The notes under the pieces were generated by a model. The model searched no databases. It was not told where the DNA came from and saw only the letters and a list, made by a program, of their open reading frames with translations. This document shows, piece by piece, positions 1 to 9,322 of a stretch of DNA of 36,307 nucleotides. Positions within the stretch are counted from its first letter, which is position 1. Each line of letters opens with the position of its first letter. Origin of the DNA: an uncultured Prevotellaceae bacterium (GTDB taxonomy: Bacteria > Bacteroidota > Bacteroidia > Bacteroidales > Muribaculaceae); the NCBI GenBank assembly GCA_900319525.1, contig ONOU01000025.1, forward strand, positions 1 to 36,307, read 5' to 3'. Position numbers and translations under genes: made by a program.

Positions 1-705
1 GATGAAGTCGGGATTCTCCTTCAAGGCGTCGCGCAGGGTATAGAGGAATGACGTCTTCAGGCCGCTGAAACTATAGTTGTAGCCATCGACATGAGGCTTA
101 GCGAACTTGAAGGCATGGGCATCACCCTCGGCAGCCAATTTGTCGATGACGGGACCGCCGGGATAAGGCAGGCCCATGACCTTGGCGCACTTGTCAAAGG
201 CCTCGCCCGCGGCATCGTCGATGGTCTGTCCCAGCACTTCCATGTCACGCGGCGAGTTCACCTTGATGATCTGGCTGTTGCCGCCACTGATGAGCAGGCA
301 CAGGTAGGGGAACTCGGGGACCTCGGTATCGGGTGTCTCCTTGACGAAATGTGACAGCACGTGGCCATGCAGGTGGTTCACATCCACCAGCGGAATGTCG
401 AGTGCCAGCGATAGTCCCTTGGCAAAAGAGGTACCCACGTGCAGCGAGCCGGGCAGCCCGGGGCCGCGTGTGAAGGCGATGGCGTCGATGTCCTTGCGGT
501 CGATACCCGCCTGACGGATGGCCTCGCTCACGACGGGCACGATGTTCTGCTGGTGAGCACGTGATGCCAATTCGGGCACCACGCCACCGTAGGCCTCATG
601 CACACGCTGGCTGGCGATGACATTACTCAACAGCACGGTGTCGCGCAGCACCGCTGCCGACGTGTCGTCACACGACGACTCAATACCTAATATCGTTACA
701 CTCAT
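1..705 (-). CDS. tsaD: tRNA threonylcarbamoyladenosine transferase TsaD (C-terminus cut by window edge)
   Basis: Universal ATPase-fold enzyme (Kae1/YgjD/Gcp family) that, with TsaB and TsaE, transfers the threonylcarbamoyl group from TC-AMP to A37 of tRNAs reading ANN codons. The visible 235 residues start MSVTILGIESSCDDTSAAV, the classic N-terminus of the family. The metal-binding HxxxH is at H111/H115 (HLHGH), and SGGNSQ and the DDAAGEAFDK segment follow. Family members are about 335-345 residues, so roughly 100 are missing beyond the left edge. The ATG at 703-705 is the only sensible start because the family N-terminus begins there. It is the last visible gene of a minus-strand run behind the DUF4421 gene, separated only by a 58-bp A-rich repeat leader. 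Confidence 0.97.
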   Translation of the reverse strand, partial: MSVTILGIESSCDDTSAAVLRDTVLLSNVIASQRVHEAYGGVVPELASRAHQQNIVPVVSEAIRQAGIDRKDIDAIAFTRGPGLPGSLHVGTSFAKGLSLALDIPLVDVNHLHGHVLSHFVKETPDTEVPEFPYLCLLISGGNSQIIKVNSPRDMEVLGQTIDDAAGEAFDKCAKVMGLPYPGGPVIDKLAAEGDAHAFKFAKPHVDGYNYSFSGLKTSFLYTLRDALKENPDFI

Positions 706-763
706 TATAGTTGTTAGTTTTAAGTTTTTAGTTGTAAGTTTTAAGTTGTTAGTTTTAAGTTGC
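706..763 (-). repeat. A-rich leader repeat before tsaD
   Basis: The whole spacer between the DUF4421 stop and the tsaD ATG is made of reiterated units. Read on the minus strand they are variants of AACTTAAAACTAACAACT. Related sequence, in the same orientation relative to the downstream start codon, lies before the dcuB-like gene (12337-12402) and the CDF gene (32395-32433). A divergent version precedes the yqaA-like gene. No Shine-Dalgarno sequence is present. Confidence 0.8.
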
Positions 764-2035
764 CTAGAAGCGGAAGCCGGCGGTCAACTCAAGGTTGTTG
801 TAGCTGTTGTAGAAACTGTGCATCTTGCTCTGGTACCAGTGGCCCTCATGGCTGAGGGTAAGGGCATAGAAGAAGTTGCCGGCCGTACGCACAAGTGCCA
901 TGCGCCCGTTCAGGTTGGTTGACAGGAGCGAGCGCTTGCCCTCAATGGAATTGGGGAAACTGTGACGGTAGCCGATGCTGGGCACTACCGTGATGTTATA
1001 GAGCCAGCCATGGTGGAACACCCAGCTGTAGCCATAACCCACCATCACTCCAATGTCGCGATAACGGAAACGGTAGTCGGTCATCTCGTCGGGCAGGTAC
1101 TTGATCATCTCGTTGGGGAGCTTGCTCATGTCCATGACAATATCCTGATGGCTCAAGTAGATGCCGCCAAGCAGGGAGCCCGAGCTGCGCTTCTGATACT
1201 TGGAGAAGCTGTAGGCAGCGGCCTGGCTGTAATGGGTGTGGTTAAAGATGTAGTAGGCATCCAGACCGTAGCTCTCACGTTTAAGGCCCGAGAAGATCTG
1301 GTCGCCCTCCCAGGGGCCAAGTCGATAAATGTGGACGGTGCTCTCGTCGTTCTTGCGGTAATAGCCCTCGACAAAAAAGCGTGACGTGGTCATCGAGAAC
1401 TGCAGGCGGCGGTTATGAATAAACTTGCCTGCCAGCAGGTCCCGCACATTGAACATGTAGGAGACACTCAGGCCCATGCCGCATATCTGGAAACCGAACA
1501 ACGACGTGACATCACTGTTGAGCTGCACGTAGGAACGCCACTCGCTCAGATGCCCTGAATAGAAATCCAGCCAGTTGTTGTTCTTGAGCATGATCTTCCA
1601 CTTTTTGCCACTGGTCTTGCCTGGATTGGTCACATAGGCAGTATCATAGTAGTTGAGCGCATGGTTGAGCCAACGGTAGGCCTTGAACCCGAAATCGAGC
1701 ACTGGCGGATAGTGTATCGACGTGTCGTTGATGCTCCACCCGCGGCGAAAGATGACCTTTTCCCAATAGGAATTGTCGTCAACGCGATTCCGTACAACGG
1801 CAAGACTGTCCAAGTGACTTTTAACGTGCTCCAACCCGCTGGCTACGCTGTCCAGGCGCATGGCGATGTCGCCCAAGCTCCCCGCAACACTATCGGCACC
1901 GACAGCCAGACTGTCGAGATGCACCAATGGGGCATCGGCAGGCGTGACTGCCTGCCGTCTCACCTCCTGGCCAGCCCAAGCAAAGTTCATCGTTAGCCAT
2001 GCGAACAGAAACAATATGAACAGTCGCTGTGTCAT
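764..2035 (-). CDS. DUF4421 family secreted/outer-membrane protein
   Basis: A 423-residue protein with a Sec signal peptide (MTQRLFILFLFAWLTMNFAWA, cleavage near residue 21). A spacer with repeated short units around LDSLA/LDSVA (residues 40-80, heptad-like, possibly a short coiled coil) follows. The rest is aromatic-rich with alternating beta pattern and ends in F-R-F, as expected for an outer-membrane barrel. The stretch around YYDTAYV and MLKNNNW at about residues 130-160 resembles DUF4421 proteins of Bacteroidetes, whose function is unknown. Its ATG overlaps the stop of the tamB-like gene by 4 bp (2032-2035), so the two are translationally coupled. That suggests a job in outer-membrane or lipid homeostasis beside TamB (inference). 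Confidence 0.72.
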   Translation of the reverse strand: MTQRLFILFLFAWLTMNFAWAGQEVRRQAVTPADAPLVHLDSLAVGADSVAGSLGDIAMRLDSVASGLEHVKSHLDSLAVVRNRVDDNSYWEKVIFRRGWSINDTSIHYPPVLDFGFKAYRWLNHALNYYDTAYVTNPGKTSGKKWKIMLKNNNWLDFYSGHLSEWRSYVQLNSDVTSLFGFQICGMGLSVSYMFNVRDLLAGKFIHNRRLQFSMTTSRFFVEGYYRKNDESTVHIYRLGPWEGDQIFSGLKRESYGLDAYYIFNHTHYSQAAAYSFSKYQKRSSGSLLGGIYLSHQDIVMDMSKLPNEMIKYLPDEMTDYRFRYRDIGVMVGYGYSWVFHHGWLYNITVVPSIGYRHSFPNSIEGKRSLLSTNLNGRMALVRTAGNFFYALTLSHEGHWYQSKMHSFYNSYNNLELTAGFRF

Positions 2036-5000
2036 GGAGCTGATGAGGGCGTGTGATGATGTGACGACCGTATCGTGACCATGGGAACCGGCTGCCGCAA
2101 GCTACTGTCATGCGGTGCAGCGGGCGACGGTTCCCGTTTGGGGATGCTGTCGATAGCCGGTTCGAGCTGCTGCGGTTGCTTCGACTTGGAACGCGGCTTG
2201 TCAAAGTCATGCTTCCACAGGATTCCCACACCCTGGGTCGTGAGCGCATTGCGCAGGTAATAGTTCTGGTCGTTAAAGTGGTTATAGGCTTTGAGCCTGA
2301 AGGTGCCCTTGGCGTTGAGCAGATACTCCAGGTCGAAGTCCCCGATGAAGTTGGTGTTGCTCGTGTTGTAGGTATTCTCACGATAGCCGAAGTTACCGTT
2401 GAGCAACAGTCGGTTGTTCAACAACTGGCTCGACAAGGCCACATCCACCTCCACGTCGCTGAAGTCACCACGGTCGGTGCGCACGTTAGGCATAATGGAG
2501 AGGTTGTCGGTCATCTTGCCCAGAATGTTGCTCAGCTGCCCCGCGATGGTCGAGGAGGCCACCGAGGTGATGAGCTCGTTTTGATTGGTCGATGTTCCCA
2601 TGTACTCGGGAGTGTAGAAGCGGTTGAGCGCCAGCAGATAGATAATCTGGCGGTTCATCATCTCGTCGGTGCTGATGATGCTCTTGACCTTGTGATAGGC
2701 ATCGGTGGTGAGAGACGGGAACTCCAGGTCAAACGAGATGTCGGGCTGGCTGATGATGCCCTTGGCACGCAGCAGGGCATGAACGGGCACATTGGTGCGG
2801 TTCAGTTCCTTGTCGCTGCCGAAGGCCTCGTCCAGATCCCGCAGGTTGGCGTTGATCGAATAGACGGCCTCCAGGTCGAGCGTTGCGGCATAGGGGTCAC
2901 CCTGGAAACTGATGCTGCTACCGTCACGAATGGTGAAATCCTTGAGAATCACATCCTGGAGCGTGAAATTGTAGGTACCCTTATCGAGGGTGTATTTGCC
3001 GTAGGTCTCCAGCTCACCATTGTTGTTATAGGTCAGGCGCATGTGGCCGTTGCCGGTTGCCTTGATGCGGTCTCCACCCACGGGATCCATCACCACAGTC
3101 AGCGCCACATCGGGCGTGATGTCGCCCTGCAGGTCAATGTTATAGGCACTGGGCTCGGCATTCTCCTCTTGCTGAACTTGCTGCTTGAACTGGCTCAATA
3201 TCAGGTCAATGCTATCAGTGGGCTCAGGTTCTACAGGCTGGTTCACTGCCTCCCTGTCACGGAAGGTGATGAAGTCATAATGATCGGCCTGCTGGGTATC
3301 ACTCATCACAAGGGTGAAACGGCTGCGCGGGGCCGACGACATGTTGACCCTGATGTTCACGATACCGGGGCCTCCCTCGACAAAGCATGCGCCGTTGCCG
3401 TAGATAGTGCCATACCAGTCAGGGTTGATGCTCGGGTTGGTATCGTAGCTGAGGAAATTGTGGGCATCGGTGATGGCAAAGTTGAATTCCGGGCGGTGGA
3501 AAGCATCGTGCTTGAGCCATCCGCCCAACTTGGCCTCGTGCCCCTCACGGTCGTGAATGGGGATATCGCTGAACTCGATGTAGTCCGGGATGATGTGGAT
3601 GGGAACATTGCTGGCCGTATAGTAGCAATTCACATAGTCAATCAAGAAGCGGATTGAGTCGGCCACAATGTCTCCCTCCAAATTGATCGTGTGGAAGTTG
3701 CCAAACAGGATGGCCTTGCCCGACATTTCGCCCTGAACGTCGCTGGTGAAAGCTTCCATGTAAGGCTTGAGGAAGGCGACATTGGCATGATCGGTGTCAA
3801 ACTCGATGTACAGCGAATCGTCGGCAACATAGATACCGCCCTCGAGCACGCTGTGACGTCCATTGGACTGAGCGATATCGCCCTGGACCATAATGCCCTT
3901 GGTCTCGCTGTCAAACTCGGCCTTGATGTCGATGTCACCCATTACGCAGCCATTATAGGAAATATTCTTGATGAACAGGCTAGGCGTATAGAGCCGCGGT
4001 GCTCCCGACAGCAAGTCGCTGGCATAGATACGGCTAGTTGCCCTGCCACCGAAGTCCACATGGTCGATTGCCAATGTCTCGAAGACATAGTCCAGATTCA
4101 TGTCGTTCATCTCCAAGCACAACTGATCGTCGGGGTCGTGCGAGATCTTACCGTTGATCTGCAGATACTGATTGTTGCGGCCACCAGCCAGATTATCCAC
4201 CGTCACCACATTATTGTCGATGTTGATATGGCCTTTTTCCACCATCCAGATGGTATCGTTAAACACCAGCTGCGACGGATTGATGGTGATGTCGGCTTTC
4301 AGGCCGCCATTAGTGCCGCGGTCCAGCAAGCCGTCCATGTTGAGGTTACCGTGGAAGTCGTGCTCCATGGGCATGCGCCACGCCAGATTGGCGTCGATGC
4401 GGTTATCCTGGCCGCTGGCATCCAGGTTCAGGTCAATCATGCCATTCTTGGCCGGATAACGCGACTGGGCATTGAGCACCACCTTGTTGGAGAGGCTGTC
4501 CAACTCCACCACCAGACGCGTCTGCTCAATCACCTTGTTGCTGCCCTGGAGAATCAACGGGGCATCCACCACCAGGTCAAATGTCGTGTCGCTCTCGTTC
4601 AGGTTGGCCTCGATGACTGTGCGGTAAGCCAGCTTGAAGGGCAAGCTGTGCATCTGGTGCAACCGCTCGTCGGGATTCACCACCAGATTCATGTGCACAT
4701 CGTTGGGAACGCCGCCATGGCTGTAGTCAGCATAGTCGCCAAAGTATTGGGGGAATGCATTGGAGAGCATGTGCTTGATGGTGGGAACAATTGTCTTGAA
4801 GTCATACTGTCCCGATACAAAACCGCTCAGGTGGTCACTGTCGATGCTGATGACCTTGTCGATGCCGTTATTGTCGGCATTGAGTTGCAGCGCGTCAAAG
4901 GAGAGGCCATCACCCTGCGCATTGGCAAAGGTGAAATCATTGACCTCGACATGGCCCGAGGCATTATCCAGTGAATTGCCCCAGAACGAAGCCGTCGCGG

Positions 5001-6651
5001 TAGCCGTCAGGCGATGATCGGGATACTTATCGGTAACACCCAGCCGCGCAAGGTTCAAACCATGAGCCGAGATGTTCACGTCATAGTTTGAATTTTCCCC
5101 GTCCAGCAGCGCCTTACCGTCAACGACCACGCGCCCATTGGGGTCATTCATGGCCAGAGTTCCCATGAAGTCATTGCCTTGCTTCTCAACGTTGGCGGTG
5201 ATATCGTGGTAACGCGTGCCCTTGAAGTCGATAAAGGGGATGCTGCCCTGCAAGTGGCCCGACACGTTATTGCCACTGAGCAGCGCATCGACTTGGGCAT
5301 CGACAGCTACCTGATCAATCAGGTCGCGCTTGCCTAGCAAAGTACCCAACTGCAGGCCGCCGGTCTTGACATGCCCGACGAAACGGCTACCCCCATGCTG
5401 TTGTGCCAAGGTGCCATTGAGGTCAGCATTGCCCAGCGAGGTACCCATCCGCCCATTGAACCGCATATTGCTGGGCGTGTGGTGCAACTCGCCATTAACC
5501 TTCACATTGCCGCAACGGTTGATGATGTTGCGCGCCTGCGGTGACAACCCGGGGATGAAATCCATCAATTGCGACAGTTCACTGGATGACACATCCAAGT
5601 CAATCTTGTCCAGGTCTAACGCATGGTAGCCGCCAGCCGTGGGCAGGGTCATTCCTCCACGGGCATTGAGCGAGAGGGCACCATTAAGCGAATTCAGCCG
5701 CAGGTCAGGTACCTCAATGCGGTTGCCGTCGCGAACGACAGCTGCCGCAACGCGCAATGGATCATCCAGCCCCTTAAGCTGGGGTGCAAGGGCGGCCAGA
5801 TCTGAGGGCGTGATGGTGCTGCCCGGTGTGCTCACGCGCAACGGCATACTGGCCAACTCGTTGCCCAGATTCTTGAGCGACGAGTATTCCAAGTGCATGT
5901 CATCGAGACGGATGTCGCTGTTAGGCAGCTGTATCTTGACATCCTTGACATCCAGGGCATTGTTGGTGATGTGGACATTGGTGGACATGCGCTTGAGCGA
6001 CAGTCCACTACCCTCGTCAAACGAGAGCCGCTTGATGCGGACGTCAAAGTCGTTGTTCTTGAGCCGCGGCAGGGACAAGTCGGCACGCAGGTTATTCACT
6101 GCCAGGTGGTTGACATCCAGGCGCCCTGGCTTGTGCGGCTGGTCCAGCACATCATAGGTCAACGCCGACTGGCGTATCACCACCGTCTTGACCTGCACGT
6201 CAAAGGGCTTGGAGGGCTTGTCGTCCTTGGGCTTGAAAGCGTCGATGATGAACTGCATGTTGGTGGGGCTGTCCTTGTCGGCTCGCGTCACATGCCCATT
6301 CAGGCCGATGATCTCGCCATAGGTGACAACGACGCGGTGATTGGCAATCAGGTCCTTGAGGCTAATGCCTGCGCCCATGTTGTCGATGGTCAAGAGCGGC
6401 TCGCCCTGCTGGTCATCAACAAGGATATCCCTGAGCTCCAACTGGTTAAATGGAGTAATGGACACCGATCCGATTTTGACCTGGGTGTTCAGGAATTCAC
6501 CGAGCGCCTTTTCCCCCTCCTGACACAACCGCCGTTGCACTGACGGCAACTGCACGAGCAGGTAGGCCAGGGCAAACAAGGCAACTACCGTTACCAGTGC
6601 GGTCACCACCACACTGCGCAACACGTTATATGTCCCTCTTGGAAAGTTCAT
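2032..6651 (-). CDS. TamB-type translocation/assembly module (AsmA-like bridge protein)
   Basis: A 1539-residue protein with an N-terminal membrane anchor (about residues 12-33, VVVTALVTVVALFALAYLLV). A very long beta-rich periplasmic region of AsmA/TamB type follows. The C-terminal TamB (DUF490) domain spans about residues 1100-1480, with YTLDKGTYNFTLQDVILKDF and a terminal barrel-like segment. Proteins of this family form inner-to-outer-membrane bridges involved in outer-membrane phospholipid transport and outer-membrane protein insertion. A proline/lysine-rich tail of about 60 residues follows the conserved domain. The gene sits 65 bp behind nadE and overlaps the DUF4421 gene by 4 bp. The length is typical for Bacteroidetes TamB homologues (about 1450-1700). 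Confidence 0.93.
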   Translation of the reverse strand: MNFPRGTYNVLRSVVVTALVTVVALFALAYLLVQLPSVQRRLCQEGEKALGEFLNTQVKIGSVSITPFNQLELRDILVDDQQGEPLLTIDNMGAGISLKDLIANHRVVVTYGEIIGLNGHVTRADKDSPTNMQFIIDAFKPKDDKPSKPFDVQVKTVVIRQSALTYDVLDQPHKPGRLDVNHLAVNNLRADLSLPRLKNNDFDVRIKRLSFDEGSGLSLKRMSTNVHITNNALDVKDVKIQLPNSDIRLDDMHLEYSSLKNLGNELASMPLRVSTPGSTITPSDLAALAPQLKGLDDPLRVAAAVVRDGNRIEVPDLRLNSLNGALSLNARGGMTLPTAGGYHALDLDKIDLDVSSSELSQLMDFIPGLSPQARNIINRCGNVKVNGELHHTPSNMRFNGRMGTSLGNADLNGTLAQQHGGSRFVGHVKTGGLQLGTLLGKRDLIDQVAVDAQVDALLSGNNVSGHLQGSIPFIDFKGTRYHDITANVEKQGNDFMGTLAMNDPNGRVVVDGKALLDGENSNYDVNISAHGLNLARLGVTDKYPDHRLTATATASFWGNSLDNASGHVEVNDFTFANAQGDGLSFDALQLNADNNGIDKVISIDSDHLSGFVSGQYDFKTIVPTIKHMLSNAFPQYFGDYADYSHGGVPNDVHMNLVVNPDERLHQMHSLPFKLAYRTVIEANLNESDTTFDLVVDAPLILQGSNKVIEQTRLVVELDSLSNKVVLNAQSRYPAKNGMIDLNLDASGQDNRIDANLAWRMPMEHDFHGNLNMDGLLDRGTNGGLKADITINPSQLVFNDTIWMVEKGHINIDNNVVTVDNLAGGRNNQYLQINGKISHDPDDQLCLEMNDMNLDYVFETLAIDHVDFGGRATSRIYASDLLSGAPRLYTPSLFIKNISYNGCVMGDIDIKAEFDSETKGIMVQGDIAQSNGRHSVLEGGIYVADDSLYIEFDTDHANVAFLKPYMEAFTSDVQGEMSGKAILFGNFHTINLEGDIVADSIRFLIDYVNCYYTASNVPIHIIPDYIEFSDIPIHDREGHEAKLGGWLKHDAFHRPEFNFAITDAHNFLSYDTNPSINPDWYGTIYGNGACFVEGGPGIVNIRVNMSSAPRSRFTLVMSDTQQADHYDFITFRDREAVNQPVEPEPTDSIDLILSQFKQQVQQEENAEPSAYNIDLQGDITPDVALTVVMDPVGGDRIKATGNGHMRLTYNNNGELETYGKYTLDKGTYNFTLQDVILKDFTIRDGSSISFQGDPYAATLDLEAVYSINANLRDLDEAFGSDKELNRTNVPVHALLRAKGIISQPDISFDLEFPSLTTDAYHKVKSIISTDEMMNRQIIYLLALNRFYTPEYMGTSTNQNELITSVASSTIAGQLSNILGKMTDNLSIMPNVRTDRGDFSDVEVDVALSSQLLNNRLLLNGNFGYRENTYNTSNTNFIGDFDLEYLLNAKGTFRLKAYNHFNDQNYYLRNALTTQGVGILWKHDFDKPRSKSKQPQQLEPAIDSIPKREPSPAAPHDSSLRQPVPMVTIRSSHHHTPSSAP

Positions 6652-6657
6652 GTCAAC

Positions 6658-6680
6658 GATTTGCCTATCTCATGCAAATC
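6658..6680 (-). other. Hairpin just upstream of the tamB-like start codon
   Basis: Perfect 7-bp inverted repeat GATTTGC (6658-6664) / GCAAATC (6674-6680) with a 9-nt loop, ending 6 nt before the ATG at 6651. It lies exactly where ribosomes load, in the short spacer after nadE. It might tune translation, or be chance. Confidence 0.4.
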
Positions 6681-6716
6681 CAATGCCATTTCACACAGTC
6701 TTATCGTTAAAAAAAA

Positions 6717-8705
6717 TTATTCAGGTAATTGGTCACATTGCGCAATCCACAACCGCGACGACGCGTCGCTGGGCATGCGCCAATCGCCACGCGGCGAGAG
6801 CGACACACTACCCACCTTGGGACCGTCGGGCAGGCAGGAGCGCTTGAACTGCTGGGCAAAGAACCGCCGGCAGAAGGTGCGCAACCATTTCTTGATTGTC
6901 GCGTTATCGTATTCGCCCTTGAAAGCCCGTCGTGCCAGCAGGTACAACTTGGCCGGTGTGAAACCGTAGCGCAGCATGTGGAACAGGAAGAAATCGTGCA
7001 GTTCATAGGGCCCCACGATGTCTTCGGTCACTTGCAGGATGGTACCGTCCTGGGCTGCAGGCGTCAGCTCGGGGCTGATGGGCGTGTCCAGAACATCAAT
7101 GAGGGTGTCGTGGATGGCTTGACCGCCAGGAGTGCCGTCGTTGAGCGAGCCGGCAAACCAGCGCACCAGGTGACGTACCAGCGTCTTGGGGATGCTCACG
7201 TTGACGTTGTACATTGACATGTGGTCGCCATTATAGGTTGCCCAGCCAAGGGCCAGTTCTGACAGGTCTCCCGTGCCCAGCACGAGGCCGTTCACCTTGT
7301 TGGAGAAGTCCATGAGTATCTGGGTGCGCTCCCGCGCCTGGCTGTTCTCGTAGGTGACGTCATGATTGGCCGCATCGTGGCCGATATCCTTGAAATGCTG
7401 GGTCACGGCAGCGGCGATGCTGATTTCATGCAGGGTCACGCCCAACGAGCGCACCATGTCGCAGGCGTTGGTGTAGGTACGGTCGGTGGTGCCAAAGCCC
7501 GGCATCGTGATGGCGTGGATGTCCTTGCGGTCACGGCCCATGCGGTCAAACGCGCGCACGGCGACAAGCAGGGCCAGCGTCGAGTCGAGTCCTCCCGAGA
7601 CTCCCACCACAATCGTGGGGATGCCCGTGAAGTCCAGGCGACGCATCAGCCCCTCGGTCTGGATAGCGATGATCTCCTCGCAGCGGGCATTCAGGCGGTC
7701 ATCCTCGACAGGAACAAAAGGCAGACGGCGCACAGGACGCAACAGCTCCTGCTGCTCGTAATCGAGCGGAAGTGCCACCTCCATGGCAATATGGTCAAAG
7801 GTAGTGCCGAACTGTACCATGCTATCGGCAAAACTGCCATTGACGCGACGCTCATTCTCCAGGGCGGCGATATCAATATCGGCGATGGACATCTGAGGCT
7901 GGGTCGTGAAGCGGGAACCCTCGGCCAGCATCTTGCCATTCTCGGCAATGACAGCGTTGCCGCCAAACACCAGATCGGTCGTCGATTCGCCATAACCGCA
8001 TGAGGCATAGACATAAGCGGCAATACAGTGTGCGCTCTGGTGCTTGATCAGATCCATCAGGTAGGTGTGCTTGCCGATGAGTTCGTTGCTTGCCGACAGG
8101 TTGACAATCACATTGGCTCCATTGATGGCGGCGATGCTGCTGGGCGGCGCGGGAACCCACAAGTCCTCACACACCTCAACGGCCACACGAGCCCGTCCCG
8201 CATCAAATATCATGTGGGTACCAAAGGGCACTTCCTCGCCACCTACCACGATACGGTCTTTGCCCGCCATGGCGGTAATGTTGCTCGTTGTGAACCAGCG
8301 CTTCTCGTAGAATTCCTTGTAATTGGGGATATAGGTCTTGGGAATCACCCACATCTGGCCACCATTGATGACCACGGCACAGTTGAACAGATGCCCGCTA
8401 CAGCGCAACGGAGCACCCACTACAGCCATCACCGGGACGTTCCTGTAATGGTCACACAGGGTGACCAATGCCTGCTCGGCAGCATCGAGCAACAGCTCGT
8501 TGCCGAACAGGTCACCGCACGTGTAACCCGTCACACACAACTCGGGCAACACGGCGACGCTTGCCCCTGCCTTGACAGCCTGGTCCAGACTCTCGATGAT
8601 GTGCTTCACATTGCCGTCAACATCGGCGACATTGACTTGAGGCACAACAGCCGCCACACGCACCAACCCATAGTCGGTCACGCACTTATCATTGCTTGTA
8701 GCCAT
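6717..8705 (-). CDS. nadE: Glutamine-dependent NAD+ synthase
   Basis: Final step of NAD biosynthesis: nicotinate adenine dinucleotide + ATP + glutamine to NAD+. At 662 residues it is the two-domain, glutamine-hydrolysing form. The N-terminal nitrilase-type amidase carries its catalytic triad at E55 (VLPELCVTGY), K123 (IPKTYIPNYKEFYEKRWF) and C179 (VEVCEDLW). The C-terminal synthase domain has the ATP-pyrophosphatase P-loop SGGLDST at residues 370-376 and the conserved GTGDLSELALGW segment. The ATG at 8703-8705 directly precedes the domain and lies downstream of a good promoter. The gene is first in the minus-strand run leading to the tamB-like gene, DUF4421 and tsaD. Confidence is high on family and length. 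Confidence 0.97.
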   Translation of the reverse strand: MATSNDKCVTDYGLVRVAAVVPQVNVADVDGNVKHIIESLDQAVKAGASVAVLPELCVTGYTCGDLFGNELLLDAAEQALVTLCDHYRNVPVMAVVGAPLRCSGHLFNCAVVINGGQMWVIPKTYIPNYKEFYEKRWFTTSNITAMAGKDRIVVGGEEVPFGTHMIFDAGRARVAVEVCEDLWVPAPPSSIAAINGANVIVNLSASNELIGKHTYLMDLIKHQSAHCIAAYVYASCGYGESTTDLVFGGNAVIAENGKMLAEGSRFTTQPQMSIADIDIAALENERRVNGSFADSMVQFGTTFDHIAMEVALPLDYEQQELLRPVRRLPFVPVEDDRLNARCEEIIAIQTEGLMRRLDFTGIPTIVVGVSGGLDSTLALLVAVRAFDRMGRDRKDIHAITMPGFGTTDRTYTNACDMVRSLGVTLHEISIAAAVTQHFKDIGHDAANHDVTYENSQARERTQILMDFSNKVNGLVLGTGDLSELALGWATYNGDHMSMYNVNVSIPKTLVRHLVRWFAGSLNDGTPGGQAIHDTLIDVLDTPISPELTPAAQDGTILQVTEDIVGPYELHDFFLFHMLRYGFTPAKLYLLARRAFKGEYDNATIKKWLRTFCRRFFAQQFKRSCLPDGPKVGSVSLSPRGDWRMPSDASSRLWIAQCDQLPE

Positions 8706-8736
8706 ATCCTTACAACGTTTCTACTGGTTTAACTTG

Positions 8737-8769
8737 CAAAGTTAAGCATTTTAGTCGGAAATTGAGCAA
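8737..8769 (-). promoter_or_regulatory. Promoter of nadE (Bacteroidetes -7/-33 type)
   Basis: On the minus strand TAACTTTG (8744-8737) matches the TAnnTTTG -7 box. A TTG at 8769-8767 lies 22 bp upstream. The distance to the nadE ATG is about 32 bp. Confidence 0.6.
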
Positions 8770-8783
8770 GCCGATATGCACAT

Positions 8784-8825
8784 TTTTGCAAAGGGGGCAA
8801 AATATCGGTTTTTCCATAAAAACCG
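8784..8825. other. Two adjacent hairpins in a divergent promoter region
   Basis: TTTTGC (8784-8789) pairs with GCAAAA (8797-8802). Next to it, CGGTTTTT (8806-8813) pairs with AAAAACCG (8818-8825) around a 4-nt loop. They lie between the nadE promoter and the promoter of the next plus-strand gene, so neither is an obvious terminator of a known gene. They may insulate the two divergent units. Confidence 0.4.
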
Positions 8826-8866
8826 TCTTGTTAAATCAGGATTAAGAATATTTTAACCGCGCTTTG

Positions 8867-8897
8867 TTGCAAAATCCGATTCCTTACACTACCTTTG
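8867..8897 (+). promoter_or_regulatory. Promoter of the dockerin-like/lipoprotein pair
   Basis: TTG at 8867-8869, 20-bp spacer, TACCTTTG at 8890-8897. The ATG of the first gene lies 38 bp downstream in an A-rich leader. Confidence 0.65.
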
Positions 8898-8935
8898 CGT
8901 CTAGAAAAATAATAACATTTAAAAATAGACAAATT

Positions 8936-9298
8936 ATGAAAAAAATCTTTACGCTACTGTTTTGTGTCACTGTGATGAGCCTTGCCGCCAACGCTACCGA
9001 CTATGAGGTAATGGTACAGCAGTGCATCAACAAATTGCTTAGCAATAACCAGCCCACGGCCATCATGGCCAGCAACATTGACGCCAACCTTGACGCCAAT
9101 CATGACGGGGTCATCAACATTGCCGACGTAACGACACTGATTGACATGTCGCTGATCGAGAAGCAGCAACAACTGGCACCGGCCCAGCAGATCAGTATCG
9201 AGACCATCATCAACGATATGCTGGACAATGAGCCGCCCACGCCCACGATCGACGACGTGACCAACGCGGTTGACCACAACATTAAATTGAAGAAATAA
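8936..9298 (+). CDS. Small secreted dockerin-like protein
   Basis: A 120-residue protein. The start at 8936 is chosen because it gives a clean signal peptide (MKKIFTLLFCVTVMSLAANA) and lies downstream of the promoter. The mature part contains one calcium-loop/helix unit typical of type I dockerins and EF-hands (DANHDGVINIADVTTLIDM, about residues 55-75). A weaker second segment is seen near the C-terminus (PTIDDVTNAVDH). Dockerins bind cohesin domains, and a large cohesin/dockerin-like protein is encoded at 26887-30069 of the same window, so interaction is conceivable but unproven. The rest is helical and unrecognised. It is followed after 24 bp by a lipoprotein gene in the same direction. 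Confidence 0.6.
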   Translation: MKKIFTLLFCVTVMSLAANATDYEVMVQQCINKLLSNNQPTAIMASNIDANLDANHDGVINIADVTTLIDMSLIEKQQQLAPAQQISIETIINDMLDNEPPTPTIDDVTNAVDHNIKLKK

Positions 9299-9322
9299 CG
9301 TTTTCACTCATTCTCTGGATAA

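Noticed and set aside
2110-3657. 515-codon open frame antisense to the tamB-like gene
   Set aside because: Its product lacks any domain and mirrors the codon structure of the opposite strand. The TamB frame is supported by its domain and by the 4-bp overlap with DUF4421.
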